A DNA stretch of 16,673 nt, from positions 33,246 through 49,918 of the forward strand of contig DDRC01000173.1 of NCBI GenBank assembly GCA_002342985.1. Direction: 5' to 3'. The DNA comes from Flavobacteriales bacterium UBA2426 (GTDB lineage Bacteria > Bacteroidota > Bacteroidia > Flavobacteriales_F > PHOS-HE28). Made by a program: the position numbers and the translations under genes. Positions 15,549 through 16,673 of the stretch are shown here, piece after piece (the stretch's first letter is position 1; each line of letters opens with the position of its first letter). The notes beneath the pieces are model-generated. The model was not told the origin of the DNA, ran no database searches, and saw only the letters and a list, made by a program, of their open reading frames with translations.

Positions 15549-16673
15549 TCACACCTTCACCAGCTTCCAGCGGCCCATCCTGAACAGGTAGCCGCTCAGA
15601 AGGGCCAATGCGCTTTCGCTGATGGCCACGGAGGCGAATACGCCATTCGGCCCCCAACCCAGGTACCGCGCGAGGAACCAGGCCAGCGGGATCTCCAGCA
15701 CCCAGAAGCAGATCACGTTCATCCAGGTGGGCGTCAGCGTATCGCCCGCACCATTGAAGGCCTGGGCCAGCACCATGCCGTAGCCATAGAAGAAGTAGCC
15801 CAGGCAGATGATCCGCAGCGCATCGATGCCGAACGATGCAACAGCGGCATCCGTGGTGAAGAATGCGATCAGCCAGGGCGCTGCGATCCAGAAGAACACC
15901 GCCACCGACACCATGAAGGCCATATTGTAATGGCCGCAGAGCCAGGCGCTGCGCGCTGCCCGTTCGGGCTGGCGCGCACCCAGGTTCTGCCCCACGAGCG
16001 TGCTGGCGGCGTTGGCCATGCCCCACGCGGGCAGCAGGCTGAAGATGATCATCCGCACCGCGATGGTGTAACCCGCCACGGCCGGGCTGCCGAAGCTCGA
16101 TACGATGCGTACAAGGAACATCCAGCTGCCGCTGGGGATGAGAAACTGCACGGTGCCCCAGAAGGAAACCTTGATGATGTTCGCCATTACGCCCAGGTTG
16201 ACCCGTAGCGGCACGCCCCGCAGCGACACGCGGCCGGCCGGCCTGAAGAGGTACCAGAGCTGGAGCAGCACCCCGCAGCCGCGCCCGATGGAAGTCGCCA
16301 CCGCGGCGCCCGTGAGCCCCATCTCGGGCAAAGGCCCGATGCCGAAGATCAGCAGCGGGTCGAGGATGCAATTGACGATGTTGGCCAGCCAGAGCGACCA
16401 CAGGGCCATGAGCGCGTTGCCGGCTCCGCGGAAGATCGCGTTGATGCTGAAGAGCAGCAGGATGACCACGTTGCTGCCGAACAGGATCGCGGTATAGCCG
16501 CTCCCCGTGCGGACCACCGCTGCATCGGCGCCCATGAGGCGTAGGATGTCGGAAGCGAACAGCATGCCCGGCACGGCGATGGCCAATCCAATGGCGGTGG
16601 CGAGGATCACGCCCTGCAGCGCTGCGCGCGATGCCCCCCCCGCATCCTTCTCGCCGGTGCGGCGCGCCACCAC
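15549..16673 (-). CDS. MATE-family efflux transporter, 5'-partial
   Basis: A multidrug/toxin extrusion inner-membrane antiporter that exports cationic or other compounds using a sodium or proton gradient. The frame is open to the window edge, so the N-terminus is missing; about 374 residues are visible with roughly ten hydrophobic segments. Family-typical parts include VARRTGEKD at the visible start, the FRGAGNALMALWSLWLANIVNCILDPLLIFG region (shown as FRGAGN and ILDPLLIFG blocks), GLTGAAVAT, and in the second half VGQNLGARQPERA and FNGAGDTLTPTW. The C-terminus is basic (MGRWKLVKV). The run of eight C near 16634 codes Ala-Gly-Gly-Ala and is in frame. The substrate cannot be told. Confidence 0.92.
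   Translation of the reverse strand: MVARRTGEKDAGGASRAALQGVILATAIGLAIAVPGMLFASDILRLMGADAAVVRTGSGYTAILFGSNVVILLLFSINAIFRGAGNALMALWSLWLANIVNCILDPLLIFGIGPLPEMGLTGAAVATSIGRGCGVLLQLWYLFRPAGRVSLRGVPLRVNLGVMANIIKVSFWGTVQFLIPSGSWMFLVRIVSSFGSPAVAGYTIAVRMIIFSLLPAWGMANAASTLVGQNLGARQPERAARSAWLCGHYNMAFMVSVAVFFWIAAPWLIAFFTTDAAVASFGIDALRIICLGYFFYGYGMVLAQAFNGAGDTLTPTWMNVICFWVLEIPLAWFLARYLGWGPNGVFASVAISESALALLSGYLFRMGRWKLVKV

Noticed and set aside
16633..16641. Frameshift at a run of eight C in the MATE gene
   Set aside because: Translation through the run gives a sensible GEKD-AGGASRAA segment in the family frame.
1..16673. tRNA, rRNA, CRISPR array, insertion sequence or prophage
   Set aside because: No cloverleaf, direct-repeat array, transposase or phage gene was recognised, and almost all sequence is accounted for by cellular genes.

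Overview
The window looks like chromosomal DNA from a GC-rich member of the Bacteroidota, most likely an uncultured Flavobacteriales-type lineage. Support: the hpt-adk-obgE gene order, a PafA-type alkaline phosphatase, a PorV/PorQ-like outer-membrane protein beside a large helix-hairpin-helix (HHH) outer-membrane protein, a DUF6132 small membrane protein, and a perfect Bacteroidota-type -7 box (TAnnTTTG) at 14679. I could run no searches, so family names rest on motifs and remembered family sequences.

Layout. (1) 1-3144, plus strand: a ferric-iron ABC importer operon (binding protein, permease, ATPase) that looks decayed. The permease reads through only if three frame changes are corrected (near 1156, 1240 and 2341). 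The ATPase lacks roughly 30 residues between Q-loop and signature. The binding protein seems to lack about 10 residues and has odd residues at normally conserved sites. (2) 3141-4420, plus: a small TPR protein and a membrane-anchored DUF218/YdcF-like protein whose fold appears interrupted by a beta-rich, carbohydrate-binding-like insertion. Both are joined by ATGA overlaps. (3) 4417-9304, minus: hpt, adk, obgE, a PAP2 phosphatase, the fluoride channel crcB and a PafA-like alkaline phosphatase. obgE-PAP2-crcB are joined by 4-base overlaps and crcB-pafA overlap by up to 8 bases. A strong GC-rich hairpin sits between adk and obgE. (4) 9414-12812, plus: a tight three-gene envelope operon (PorV/PorQ-like barrel, HHH outer-membrane protein, unknown small protein). 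(5) 12820-14109, minus: a secreted protein with a beta-sandwich domain and MORN-like repeats. (6) 14407-14619 minus and 14696-15457 plus: a divergent pair, DUF6132 and an exported deiodinase-like thioredoxin-fold protein with no cysteine at all. (7) 15549-16673, minus: a MATE transporter running off the window.

The core genes (hpt, adk, obgE) are intact and ordinary. The most unusual items are the cysteine-less deiodinase-like protein, the DUF218 protein with its insertion, and the eroding iron importer next to healthy genes. No tRNA, rRNA, CRISPR array, insertion sequence or phage gene was recognised.
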